From NCBI GenBank assembly GCA_018712425.1, contig DVHA01000104.1:1-14678 (forward strand): a DNA stretch of 14,678 nt, written 5' to 3'. How positions within the stretch are numbered: position 1 is the first letter of the stretch; each line of letters starts with the position of its first letter. Made by a program: the position numbers and the translations under genes. The stretch comes from Candidatus Faecivivens stercoravium (GTDB lineage: Bacteria > Bacillota > Clostridia > Oscillospirales > Ruminococcaceae). The notes under the pieces were generated by a model, which ran no database searches, had not been told where the DNA came from, and saw nothing but the letters and a program-made list of their open reading frames with translations. Shown here in pieces: positions 6,931 through 14,191 of the stretch.

Positions 6931-8883
6931 TTACCGCCTGGCAGGCGGGGACGGCTTTGCGGGCGCTTTCCCGGCCTTCCCCTTTTTAACCGGGGGCTTC
7001 GGTTTCGGCAGCTCCGGCAAAGTAATCGGTGTCGCCTCATAGAGCACCCCGCTGTAGACCGGGAGGTCGAGGGTGATGTAAATCCCCTTCTGGTCCCGTT
7101 TCGCGGTGTACGCAGGCGGCTCGCCGGTTGTCTCCCCGCCGTAGATATCCCGGTCGGAGGAGAGGATTGGGGTGAAGGTGAAGCCGTGGGGGAGGTTTAA
7201 GCGGTAGTTTTTAACCGGCACGCCGGAGAAGTTGAAGACCGCCGCCGTCCGGTCTAGCCGGTCGTCCTGCCACATCTCTTCGGGGTCGTCTTCGTCCCAG
7301 AGGACGTCCTTATTGACAAACCCGCCCCGGAGGAAGGCGTAAACGCACTGTTCCTCCCCGTGGACCTCCAGCCAGAGGAAGCTGCGGGGGTCGTAATCCC
7401 CCTCCCAGAGGCTCCGGTGGGCGGCGTACACCCGGTTTAAATCCCGGATAAAGCGGTAAAAGGCGTCGTGGCTCGGGTACTGGCGGATAAACCAGTCCTG
7501 CTCCCGCTTTTCGTCCCATTCCCGCAGCTGCCCGATCTCGTTCCCCATAAAGTTCAGCTTTTTCCCCGGGTGGGCCAGCATATAGAGGTACATTGCCCGG
7601 GCCTGGGGGAACTTTTCCTCCAAATCCCCCCACATCTTCTGGAGGATGGTCGCCTTGCCGTGGACGACCTCGTCGTGGGAGAGGGGGAGGAGGTAGTTTT
7701 CGGAGTAGAAGTACATCATCGAGAAGGTCAGCTTGTGGTACTTCTCCCGCCGCTCGGTGGGCGGGGTGCGGAAGAAGTCGAGGGTGTCGTGCATCCAGCC
7801 GAGGTCCCACTTGTAGTCAAACCCGAGGCCCCCCCGCTGGGCAGGCCAGGTCACATGTGGGTAGGCGCTGGAATCCTCGGCGATCAGCATACAGGCGGGG
7901 AACCGCTCCTTGAGCCCCTTGTTCATCCGCTTGAGGAACCGGATGGCCTTCTGGTTCTCGCCGCGGCTTTCGTCCCCCTGCCAGTAGAGGAGCCGGGAGA
8001 CCGCGTCCACCCGCAGCCCGTCCATATGGTAGAGGTCCAGCCAGTAGGCGGCGGCGGAGTTTAAAAAGCTCGCCGCCTCCCCCCGGGAGTGGATGAAGTT
8101 CTTGCTCCCCCATTCGCTGTAGCCGACGTCGTCGTGGGGGTATTCGTAGAGGCAGGTCCCGTCGAATTTCGCAAGCCCGTAGCCGTCCAGCGCGAAATGC
8201 ACCGGCACAAAATCCATCAGCACCCCGATACCCGCCTGGTGGCAGCGGTCGACAAACCTTTGCAGCTGCCACGGCTCCCCATAGCGGGAGGTGGGGGCGA
8301 AAAAGCCGGTGTTCTGGTAGCCCCAGGAGGCGTCGGCCGGGTGCTCGGAGAGCGGCATCAGCTCGATATGGGTGTAGCCGGACTCAAGGATATAGGGAAT
8401 CAGCCGGTCGGCGATCTCCTCATAGGTATACCAGTCGGTTTCCCCTTCCCCCTTCTTTTTCCAGGAGCCCAGGTGCAGCTCGTAGATGTTCAGCGGGCGG
8501 TCGAAGGTGAGGGGGCGGCGGTTGAGCCAGTCGTTATCCGAAAACCGGTAGGCCCGCAGGTCGGCCACCCGGGAGGCGAAGCCCGGCCGCAGCTCCATCG
8601 AAAAGCCGTAGGGGTCGCAGTGCTCGCAGTTCCAGCCCTCTTCGGCGTAGACCACATATTTATAGAAGTCGCCGGGCTTTGCGCCGTAGTGGATATACTC
8701 CCAGACGCCGCCGCCGAGGTTTCCCATCTCCAGCTCTTCCCAGCCGGAAAAGTCCCCTTTAAGCGCCACCTTGACAGCCGCCGGGGCGTAAACCCGGAAG
8801 ACAATGCCTCCCTCTACCAGATGGGCGCCAAAATATTCGTAGGCATCAAAGGCCCGGCCGGTGTAAAAATCGTGCAGATCCAT
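6931..8883 (-). CDS. glgB: 1,4-alpha-glucan (glycogen) branching enzyme, GH13
   Basis: A 650-residue GH13 branching enzyme that cuts alpha-1,4 glucan and rejoins the chain through alpha-1,6 bonds. An N-terminal CBM48-type domain (about 20-110) is followed by the catalytic barrel. The nucleophile lies in DGLRVDAVSRLLY (Asp293), the acid/base in LIAEDSSAYP (Glu336) and the third acid in LSHDEVVHGK (Asp404); a C-terminal beta domain follows. The last 20-odd residues are an unusual Lys/Pro/Ala-rich basic tail. I chose the ATG at 8883 rather than 8946 because AAAGGA lies about 8 nt before it and the more upstream ATG at 8892 overlaps that site. No other glycogen gene is nearby. A long hairpin-rich leader precedes it. 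Confidence 0.95.
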   Translation of the reverse strand: MDLHDFYTGRAFDAYEYFGAHLVEGGIVFRVYAPAAVKVALKGDFSGWEELEMGNLGGGVWEYIHYGAKPGDFYKYVVYAEEGWNCEHCDPYGFSMELRPGFASRVADLRAYRFSDNDWLNRRPLTFDRPLNIYELHLGSWKKKGEGETDWYTYEEIADRLIPYILESGYTHIELMPLSEHPADASWGYQNTGFFAPTSRYGEPWQLQRFVDRCHQAGIGVLMDFVPVHFALDGYGLAKFDGTCLYEYPHDDVGYSEWGSKNFIHSRGEAASFLNSAAAYWLDLYHMDGLRVDAVSRLLYWQGDESRGENQKAIRFLKRMNKGLKERFPACMLIAEDSSAYPHVTWPAQRGGLGFDYKWDLGWMHDTLDFFRTPPTERREKYHKLTFSMMYFYSENYLLPLSHDEVVHGKATILQKMWGDLEEKFPQARAMYLYMLAHPGKKLNFMGNEIGQLREWDEKREQDWFIRQYPSHDAFYRFIRDLNRVYAAHRSLWEGDYDPRSFLWLEVHGEEQCVYAFLRGGFVNKDVLWDEDDPEEMWQDDRLDRTAAVFNFSGVPVKNYRLNLPHGFTFTPILSSDRDIYGGETTGEPPAYTAKRDQKGIYITLDLPVYSGVLYEATPITLPELPKPKPPVKKGKAGKAPAKPSPPARR

Positions 8884-9175
8884 ATTTCCCATCCTTTCAT
8901 CGGGCAGACGGAATGCAATGTTTGTCGTGTTCCCTTTAAAACCCACCGAGCGGCCAACGCACTTTCGAAGACCGGCCTCCCACGGCCGGTCTCACGCGGT
9001 AGGTGCGGGTGATACGGCCGCGTCGAACAGCGGGTCCAGGGCCCGCTAGGGTCCTGGTCCATCCAAGTGAAACTTGGCGAGTCCAGGCGAGGAGCCTGGT
9101 CGCTGCCTTAAGGGCAGCGAAACAATCATTCAAGGCCATAAAGCTGTCCCGCGCTTCACGCAAAACGCTTCCTTT
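8884..9175 (-). ncRNA. long structured 5' leader of glgB, or a separate structured RNA
   Basis: About 290 nt between the glgB promoter and start codon contain no gene on either strand but a chain of hairpins on the minus strand. They are an 8-bp stem (9120-9100), a 6-bp stem (9099-9083), a 6-bp stem with UUC loop (9077-9063), a 7-of-8-bp stem (9057-9036) that competes with a 6-bp stem (9047-9029), and a perfect 8-bp stem (8991-8970). The last stem can be enclosed either by 9021-9016/8955-8950 plus 9007-9003/8962-8958, or by 9004-8997/8948-8941, which is followed by UUUU. I do not recognise it as a known riboswitch. The hairpins are seen; function is inferred. Confidence 0.5.
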
Positions 9176-9181
9176 TCCTTT

Positions 9182-9210
9182 ATTATACAATAACAATTGT
9201 CAAAAAACAA
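9182..9210 (-). promoter_or_regulatory. promoter of glgB and its leader, with dyad on the -35
   Basis: On the minus strand TTGTTT (9205-9210), a 17-bp spacer and TATAAT (9182-9187). The -35 lies at the centre of an inverted repeat TTGTCAA-N8-TTGACAA (9197-9218), well placed for a repressor or activator site. Confidence 0.65.
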
Positions 9211-9225
9211 CTTGACAAACTCCCG

Positions 9226-9258
9226 GTTTTGTAAGGATAGACGGATTCCTTACAAAAC
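9226..9258. repeat. perfect 12-bp inverted repeat upstream of the glgB promoter
   Basis: GTTTTGTAAGGA and TCCTTACAAAAC are separated by 9 bp. No T tract follows directly on either strand. It may be the 3' end structure of the merR transcript or an operator just upstream of glgB. Confidence 0.6.
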
Positions 9259-9322
9259 TGTAACTTTTGCGCAAATTCCTCCGGCAAAGATTTGTGCATC
9301 TCGCGGAATTTAGGCGAATCTC

Positions 9323-9353
9323 TTGACTCTCCCACGATGGGATACTTTATAAT
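9323..9353 (+). promoter_or_regulatory. MerR-type promoter/operator pointing into merR
   Basis: TTGACT (9323-9328) and TATAAT (9348-9353) are 19 bp apart, the long spacer typical of MerR-activated promoters. The spacer carries a dyad: ACTCTCCCA, cga, TGGGATACT, with 7 of 9 positions symmetric. It faces the 3' end of the merR gene, which stops 21 bp downstream on the other strand, so a transcript would be antisense to merR. Confidence 0.6.
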
Positions 9354-9373
9354 GGAAAGCGGGTGCTTTTGCC

Positions 9374-10189
9374 TCAGCCCGGGCTTTCCGCCGGGAGGGA
9401 ACAGCGGACCTCATAGGTCGGCGCCGCCGTATCGCTCACCTCGAGGATGGATTCCTCCTGGATGACCGTCTGGCCGTAGTCCCGGGCAAACAGGTCGGGG
9501 AAATGGGACGGCGCGGCGGCGATATCGTCTTCTTCGGTGCGCAGGAAGCGGTATCTTGCCCCCGGCAGGCGCAAAAGCCCCGGGATGTCCGGCGGCAGGG
9601 GGCCCGCCGCCTCGAGGGCGAGGAAGAGGTACCGCTCCCTTTCCCCGCCGCGGCAGAACATCACCATCCCGAGGTCGTAGCCGGGCTTCAGCCCCAGCTT
9701 TTCCACCTGTTCAAAGAGGTGGGTAATCCCCTTGTAACACTCCAGCGTCCCCAGCTTCCCGCCGTAGGGAATGGCCAGGCAGGGCTTTTCGGGCATATCC
9801 GCCTCAATCCAGCCGCCGCTCTCCTGGAGGGCGGCCCCGCGGTCAAACTCCTCCTCGATCTGGTGGAGGAACTGGAGCCGCTCCTGGATGCTCCTGATTT
9901 TGGCCCCCGCCAGCTCGGTCCCCCGGGCCAGCAGCGCCCCGTAGTGGATCTGCCGGCCGTCCTCCCCGACAAAATCGGTGAACTGCTTGAGCGGGATGCC
10001 GAGGTCGACGCAGAGCTGGATCGCGTCGACGACGTGGATCTGCGGGAAGGAGTAGTAGCGGTAGCCGCTTAACGGGTCGATATAGGCCGGGCGGAGGATG
10101 CCCAGCCGGTCGTAGTACCGCAGGGATTTGATGTGGACCCCGGTCAGTTTGGACAGGGTCCCGATCGAGATGAGTTTGCTTTTATCCAA
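9374..10189 (-). CDS. MerR-family (BmrR/TipA-like) regulator with effector-binding domain
   Basis: A 271-residue protein. Residues 6-75 hold the MerR winged helix (ISIGTLSKLTGVHIKSLRYY, then DRLGILRPAYIDPLSGYRYYS), closest in style to BmrR-type regulators of multidrug pumps. A coiled dimerisation helix (about 75-120) and a C-terminal region resembling a GyrI-like small-molecule binding domain follow. I chose the TTG at 10189: the family motif begins just after it and GGAGG lies 6 nt upstream. The frame is open 58 codons further, but that stretch is low in sense and crosses repeat-like DNA. A MATE efflux pump gene is divergent from it, which fits a drug-sensing role; regulation of the pump is inferred. 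Confidence 0.87.
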   Translation of the reverse strand: MDKSKLISIGTLSKLTGVHIKSLRYYDRLGILRPAYIDPLSGYRYYSFPQIHVVDAIQLCVDLGIPLKQFTDFVGEDGRQIHYGALLARGTELAGAKIRSIQERLQFLHQIEEEFDRGAALQESGGWIEADMPEKPCLAIPYGGKLGTLECYKGITHLFEQVEKLGLKPGYDLGMVMFCRGGERERYLFLALEAAGPLPPDIPGLLRLPGARYRFLRTEEDDIAAAPSHFPDLFARDYGQTVIQEESILEVSDTAAPTYEVRCSLPAESPG

Positions 10190-10578
10190 GAAAATCCTCC
10201 TTTGGAACAGGTAAGAACGAACCCAAAAGGCTCTCATTTTGTCGAAGAAATTTTTTTGAGTATTTTTTTGGTGCTGCGCACGCTTTGTTATCAGTGGCAA
10301 AACTGTGGACAGCTTCGGAAGTACGGTAACGGAGCGCCTGGGAAGGGGCTCTGCCCCTTCCATTCCCGCAAGCCCTTTAAAAAGGGCTTGACCCTAAACT
10401 TCTGATCTTCGCACGTTTCTTTGTTACTTTAACGCCAGCGCCGATTTCCACGTTGGTGGCCGTTTGAGCGGCAAACCCGCCGCCTTCCCCTCCATGATAC
10501 GTCTTTCCGGCCGGGCTGTCAACCGGCCGGAAGCGGGAATATATAGATAGAGAGAAAAGAAAGGAAAGTGAAACGTAC
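10190..10578. other. 389-bp intergenic region between merR and the MATE gene, with repeat-like hairpins
   Basis: No gene is seen. It holds GGAAGGGGC-TCT-GCCCCTTCC (10341-10361), a near-perfect palindrome with arms CAAGCCCTTT and AAAGGGCTTG (10369-10390), and a 10-bp stem TTCCGGCCGG/CCGGCCGGAA (10505-10532) shortly before the MATE gene. The first two stand close together in a segment that looks like a dispersed intergenic repeat. No strong promoter for either flanking gene could be assigned. Confidence 0.55.
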
Positions 10579-11949
10579 ATGGAATCCAAAAAACTATTTG
10601 CCCAGACGCGGCCGGTGAAGCTCTTCTTCATCGCCTCGATCCCCGGCGCGATCAGTATGCTGGCATCTGCCCTGTATGGGCTGTTCGACGGGATCTTCGT
10701 CGGGCAGTTTTTAGGCTCCACCGCTTTTGCGGCGGTCAACCTGGCGATGCCCTTTGTCATCATCAACTTCGCGCTGTCCGACCTGATCGGCGTCGGCTCT
10801 TCGGTGCCGATTTCCATCAGCCTGGGGCAGAAGCGGGACAAGGACGCCTGCAACATCTTTACCTGCGCGGTCATTATGATTGTCGGCACAGGCATCCTGG
10901 TCGGGACGGCGCTGTTTGGCTTTGCGCCGCTGTTTATCCGGCTGATGGGGGCGGAAGGGGAGTTCGCCGAGCTGGCGGTCATGTACCTGCGGGTCTATGC
11001 CGTCTTCTCGCCGATCACGACGATCGTCTTTGCGATGGACAACTTCCTGCGGATTTCCGGCTACATCCGGTACAGCATGTCCTTAAACGTCATGATGTCC
11101 GTTTTCTGCGCCGGGATCGAGTTCTTGATGCTGGGGGTGCTGGGCTGGAACATCTGGGCGGCGGCCCTTTCCAACTGCCTCGGCATGACCCTCTGCGCGG
11201 CGATGGCGCTGATCCCCTTCCTGCGGGGGAAGACGGTTCTGCGGTTTGTCCGGCCCCGTTTCCATATGGCGATGATCCGGCAGATTATCGCCTGCGGCCT
11301 GCCCAGCTTCCTAAACAACATTGCCGGGCGTATCACTTCGATCCTGTTAAACGCGATCCTCGTCCGGCTGGGCGGCGAGACGGCGGTGTCGATCTACGGC
11401 GCGCTGATGTATGTCGACGGGTTTGTCCAGCCGGTCATGTACGGCGCCTGCGATTCCCTCCAGCCGGCGGTCGGCTACAACTGGGGCGCCGGGAAGTTCT
11501 CCCGGGTCCGGGCGCTGGAGCGCTGCTGCTTTGTAGCGGCCGCGGTCATCTGCGGGGCGGCGGTCGCGGTGATTTCGCTCTTCCCCAGCCAGCTGGTCCA
11601 CCTGTTCATGTCGGACGCGGCGGGGGATATCCTGGCGACGGCTGATTTTGCGATGCGGCTGTTCGCGCTGACCTACCTGACCCGCTGGGTGGCTTTTGCG
11701 ACCCAGAGCTATATGCTGGCCATCGAGAAGCCGCTCCAGGCATCCATTATCTCGGTCTCGACGGCCCTTGTCTTCCCGCTGCTCTTGATTGCCGCCCTCT
11801 GGCCGCTGGGCCTCACCGGCATCTGGCTCAACTTCGCCGGCACGGCGGCGCTGGCGGCGGTCCTCTCCATCGTCATCCTGGTCAAGGCCCGGCCGCTGCT
11901 GAACCAGCCCGACCAGGAGCTCCCGGACACCGGAGAGGGGACGGCGTGA
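10579..11949 (+). CDS. MATE-family multidrug/cation antiporter
   Basis: A 456-residue polytopic membrane protein with about 12 hydrophobic segments, the normal MATE length. The N-terminal part (PGAISMLASALYGLFDGIFVGQFLG, interrupted here by no break) and the VQPVMYGACDSLQPAVGYNWGAG-type segment near the middle are characteristic of the NorM/DinF group. These pumps export organic cations and drugs using a Na+ or H+ gradient; the substrate is unknown. The start follows an AAAGGAAAG stretch about 10 nt upstream, a weak ribosome site. A BmrR-like merR gene is divergent to it, which suggests drug-induced expression. The gene ends in a terminator 40 bp after the stop codon. Confidence 0.93.
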   Translation: MESKKLFAQTRPVKLFFIASIPGAISMLASALYGLFDGIFVGQFLGSTAFAAVNLAMPFVIINFALSDLIGVGSSVPISISLGQKRDKDACNIFTCAVIMIVGTGILVGTALFGFAPLFIRLMGAEGEFAELAVMYLRVYAVFSPITTIVFAMDNFLRISGYIRYSMSLNVMMSVFCAGIEFLMLGVLGWNIWAAALSNCLGMTLCAAMALIPFLRGKTVLRFVRPRFHMAMIRQIIACGLPSFLNNIAGRITSILLNAILVRLGGETAVSIYGALMYVDGFVQPVMYGACDSLQPAVGYNWGAGKFSRVRALERCCFVAAAVICGAAVAVISLFPSQLVHLFMSDAAGDILATADFAMRLFALTYLTRWVAFATQSYMLAIEKPLQASIISVSTALVFPLLLIAALWPLGLTGIWLNFAGTAALAAVLSIVILVKARPLLNQPDQELPDTGEGTA

Positions 11950-11988
11950 TTGCTGCCATAAACGCAATCATAAACCAATTGAAGTTTT

Positions 11989-12020
11989 CCCGCCCCGTCC
12001 ATCCGGCAGGGCGGGTTTTT
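11989..12020 (+). terminator. Rho-independent terminator of the MATE gene
   Basis: CCCGCCC (11989-11995), a 13-nt loop, GGGCGGG (12009-12015) and T5 (12016-12020). Confidence 0.88.
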
Positions 12021-12037
12021 CATGATCTGAAAACCTA

Positions 12038-12066
12038 TTGCGCGAAGCCCCAAAATCCTGTATAAT
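12038..12066 (+). promoter_or_regulatory. promoter of the 6-phospho-beta-glucosidase gene
   Basis: TTGCGC (12038-12043), a 17-bp spacer and TATAAT (12061-12066). The -10 box forms part of an inverted repeat: ATAATAAAA (12062-12070) and TTTTATTAT (12100-12108). This repeat spans the early leader, which also has a small GGCAG-TCC-CTGCC hairpin. No RAT-type antiterminator site was recognised. Confidence 0.75.
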
Positions 12067-12129
12067 AAAACCAAAGGCAGTCCCTGCCAGAACGGAACCT
12101 TTTATTATCCCGACAGGAGGTACAAACTT

Positions 12130-13554
12130 ATGGCAAAACTCCACAAAGATTTCCCCGCCGATTTCCTCTGGGGTGCGTCGACGTCCGCCTACCAGGTCGA
12201 GGGCGCGTCCCTCGAAGACGGCAAGGGCCCGTCGGTCCAGGACGTCAAGAAGATCCCCGAGGGCACCCCCGATTTCAAGGTCGCGTCCGACCAGTACCAC
12301 CATTACAAGGAAGACATCGCGCTGATGGCCGAGATGGGCTTTAAGACCTACCGCTTCTCGATCTCCTGGTCGCGGCTGATCCCCGAGGGGACGGGTGCTG
12401 TCAACCCCAAGGGCGTCGAGTACTACAACAACGTCATCAACGAGTGCCTCAAATACGGCATCCAGCCGCTGGTGACGATGTACCACTTCGACCTGCCGGC
12501 GGCCCTCCAGGAAAAGGGCGGCTGGGGCAATCCCGAGACGGCCGACGCTTTCGTCTACTTCGCGAAGGTTATGTTTGAGAACTTCGGCGACCGGGCGAAA
12601 CTCTGGCTCACCATCAACGAGCAGAACATGCTGACCCTCGCCGGCCCTGCCATCGGCACCTTCGACCCCACCGGCGTCGACAATGTCCTGAAGGAACTCT
12701 ACCAGCAGAACCACTATATGATGCTGGCCCAGGCCAGGGCGATGGCCCTCTGCCATGAGATGGTCCCCGGCGGCAAGATCGGCCCCGCCCCCAACATCTC
12801 GGCCGTCTACCCCGCTTCCTGCAAGCCGGAGGACATCACTGCTGCCGACCTCTTCTCCTCCATCCGCAACTGGTTCTACCTCGATATGGCGGTCTACGGC
12901 ATCTATAACCACCAGGTCATGAGCTACCTCCGCGACCACGACGCCCTCCCCGAAATCAAGGAAGGGGATATGGAGATCCTCGCCTCCGGCCACCCGGACT
13001 TCCTCGCCTTCAACTACTACTCCACCGCCACCGTCGGCGCCTTCCCGGAAGGGGAGGAAGTCCGCCCGGACGGCCCGGTCGACCAGCAGAAGAACGGCGG
13101 CGAGCCGGGCTATTACAGGCCCTTCCCCAACCCCAACCTCCTCAAGACCGAGTGGGGCTGGGAGATCGACCCCATCGGCTTCCGCAACACCTTAAACCAG
13201 GTCTACTCCCGCTACCGCCTGCCGATCATCATCACCGAGAACGGCCTCGGGGCGCACGACAAGCTGGAAGAGGACGGCACCATCCGCGACGACTACCGGA
13301 TCGAGTACCTCCAGCGGCATATCGAGCAGATGCAGCTGGCGATTGACGACGGCGTCCAGATGATGGGCTACTGCCCCTGGTCGGCGGTCGACCTCATCTC
13401 CACCCACGAGGGCTTTGACAAGCGCTACGGCTTCATCTACGTCAACCGCGGCAACTTTGACCTGAAAGACCTCCGCCGGATTCCGAAGAAGTCCTTCTAC
13501 TGGTATAAGAAGGTCATCGCCAGCAACGGCAAAGACCTCGCAAACGACCTGTAA
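12130..13554 (+). CDS. 6-phospho-beta-glucosidase, GH1
   Basis: A 474-residue GH1 enzyme. DFLWGASTSAYQVEG (11-25) is the family N-terminus, the acid/base is Glu164 in LTINEQN and the nucleophile Glu370 in IITENG. Ser424, Lys431 and Tyr433 (in DLISTHEGFDKRYGF) have the spacing of the 6-phosphate-binding triad known from LacG/BglA-type enzymes, so the substrate is probably a 6-phosphorylated beta-glucoside such as cellobiose-6-phosphate delivered by a PTS. No PTS gene is in the window, so the transporter would be elsewhere. It is cytoplasmic, without signal peptide. AGGAGG lies 9 nt before the ATG. It stands as a single-gene unit with its own promoter and terminator. Confidence 0.94.
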   Translation: MAKLHKDFPADFLWGASTSAYQVEGASLEDGKGPSVQDVKKIPEGTPDFKVASDQYHHYKEDIALMAEMGFKTYRFSISWSRLIPEGTGAVNPKGVEYYNNVINECLKYGIQPLVTMYHFDLPAALQEKGGWGNPETADAFVYFAKVMFENFGDRAKLWLTINEQNMLTLAGPAIGTFDPTGVDNVLKELYQQNHYMMLAQARAMALCHEMVPGGKIGPAPNISAVYPASCKPEDITAADLFSSIRNWFYLDMAVYGIYNHQVMSYLRDHDALPEIKEGDMEILASGHPDFLAFNYYSTATVGAFPEGEEVRPDGPVDQQKNGGEPGYYRPFPNPNLLKTEWGWEIDPIGFRNTLNQVYSRYRLPIIITENGLGAHDKLEEDGTIRDDYRIEYLQRHIEQMQLAIDDGVQMMGYCPWSAVDLISTHEGFDKRYGFIYVNRGNFDLKDLRRIPKKSFYWYKKVIASNGKDLANDL

Positions 13555-13575
13555 GGCCCGGTGGGCCGGTGGGCC

Positions 13576-13674
13576 AGTGAAATTCGTTCCTGCGGAACGA
13601 GTGAAAGGTGAAATTGCCCCTGCGGGGCAGTGAAATTTGCCTTCGGCAAGTGAAGGTATCGCTTCGCGATGATT
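13576..13674 (+). repeat. four-hairpin GTGAAA module, copy A, in the 3' UTR of the glucosidase gene
   Basis: Four short stems in a row: TCGTTCC-TGC-GGAACGA (13584-13600), TGCCCC-TGC-GGGGCA (13615-13629), TTGCC-TTC-GGCAA (13637-13649) and ATCGC-TTC-GCGAT (13658-13670). They are joined by linkers built on AGTGAAAT or GTGAAGG. The module starts 22 nt after the stop codon and lies before the terminator. A second copy occurs at 14192-14288 in opposite orientation. Confidence 0.85.
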
Positions 13675-13708
13675 AAATAGCGGCCTGCTCTAACCCGGTT
13701 TTACCTAT

Positions 13709-13758
13709 GAAAAAAGACGTTTTACCAGCCCTTACCGGCCGGTGAAACGTCCTTTTTT
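13709..13758. terminator. bidirectional terminator between the glucosidase and XRE genes
   Basis: GACGTTTTACC (13716-13726) pairs with GGTGAAACGTC (13741-13751), 11 pairs with one wobble. T6 (13753-13758) follows on the plus strand and A6 (13710-13715) precedes, giving T6 on the minus strand. The minus-strand side overlaps the stop codon of the XRE gene. Confidence 0.85.
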
Positions 13759-13997
13759 CATTTTGCCTTCTCCCGCTCCATGCAGGCGGGGATCTCCCGG
13801 CAGTCGGTGAGGCCCAGGAGGTAATCGACGGTCGTCCGGTGGATTTCCGCCAGGCGGATTAAAACCCCCGTCGGGATATCCCGGTCGCCCCGCTCATAGA
13901 GGCTGTAAGCCTGCTGGGAACAGGGGATCATCCCGGCGATCTGCCCCTGGGTCAGGTCGGCGTCTTCCCGCAGGTCGCGGATATGCTGATAGGTCAT
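13758..13997 (-). CDS. small XRE-family DNA-binding protein
   Basis: A 79-residue protein that is almost only a Cro/CI-type helix-turn-helix: TYQHIRDLREDADLTQGQIA, then QQAYSLYERGDRDIPTGVLIRLAEIHRTTVDYLLGLTD. I chose the ATG at 13997, with AAGGA 9 nt upstream; the frame is open for 38 more codons but the extension is cysteine-rich and lacks a ribosome site. Its upstream region carries nested dyads over the promoter, so autorepression is likely. The gene lies alone between two inverted copies of the four-hairpin module and between two strong hairpins, without any phage or toxin partner. Its targets are unknown. Confidence 0.85.
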   Translation of the reverse strand: MTYQHIRDLREDADLTQGQIAGMIPCSQQAYSLYERGDRDIPTGVLIRLAEIHRTTVDYLLGLTDCREIPACMEREKAK

Positions 13998-14025
13998 CTT
14001 ATCCAGTCCTTTCCCTGATAAAACC

Positions 14026-14074
14026 ATTGTACCCACAACAAAATGGAGTATGCACAAATTGTACATTTTGTTGT
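14026..14074 (-). promoter_or_regulatory. promoter and nested operator-like dyads of the small XRE gene
   Basis: On the minus strand TACAAT (14026-14031) is a good -10 box, but the -35 is weak. Overlapping the promoter is a perfect 11-bp inverted repeat, ACAACAAAATG (14035-14045) and CATTTTGTTGT (14064-14074). Inside it lies a near-perfect 15-bp dyad, TGCACAAATTGTACA (14051-14065). The layout fits cooperative autorepression. Confidence 0.6.
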
Positions 14075-14108
14075 AAAAGCAAAGCGAAACAGCCCGCATG
14101 CAAACGAA

Positions 14109-14148
14109 CACCCCCGATACCCGGCCCTGAAGCCGCGTATCGGGGGTG
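14109..14148. terminator. strong 12-bp hairpin, probable end of the ABC-transporter transcript
   Basis: CACCCCCGATAC (14109-14120) pairs perfectly with GTATCGGGGGTG (14137-14148). No long T run follows: on the minus strand the next bases are TTCGTTTGC, on the plus strand a T-rich stretch starts about 8 nt away. It probably ends or protects the minus-strand transcript of the transporter. Confidence 0.55.
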
Positions 14149-14191
14149 CTTGCTGCTCTTTTCTTTTACCAACGGGAAGAGGGGGCTTTTC

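Noticed and set aside
8941..9010. T-box riboswitch in the glgB leader, suggested by ACCGCG followed by a stable hairpin
   Set aside because: The full T-box sequence (GGGUGG-ACCGCG type) is not present, and a glycogen branching enzyme is not a usual T-box target.
10190..10363. 58-codon N-terminal extension of the MerR protein
   Set aside because: The MerR domain starts right after the TTG at 10189, which has GGAGG at good spacing; the extension crosses repeat-like hairpins.
10518..10546. Promoter of the MATE gene (TGTCAA-N17-TATATA)
   Set aside because: The -35 box matches the consensus at only two positions and lies in a hairpin, so I do not list it as a feature.
13998..14111. 38-codon N-terminal extension of the small XRE protein
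   Set aside because: It overlaps the promoter and dyads, lacks a ribosome site, and the HTH domain starts at the ATG at 13997.
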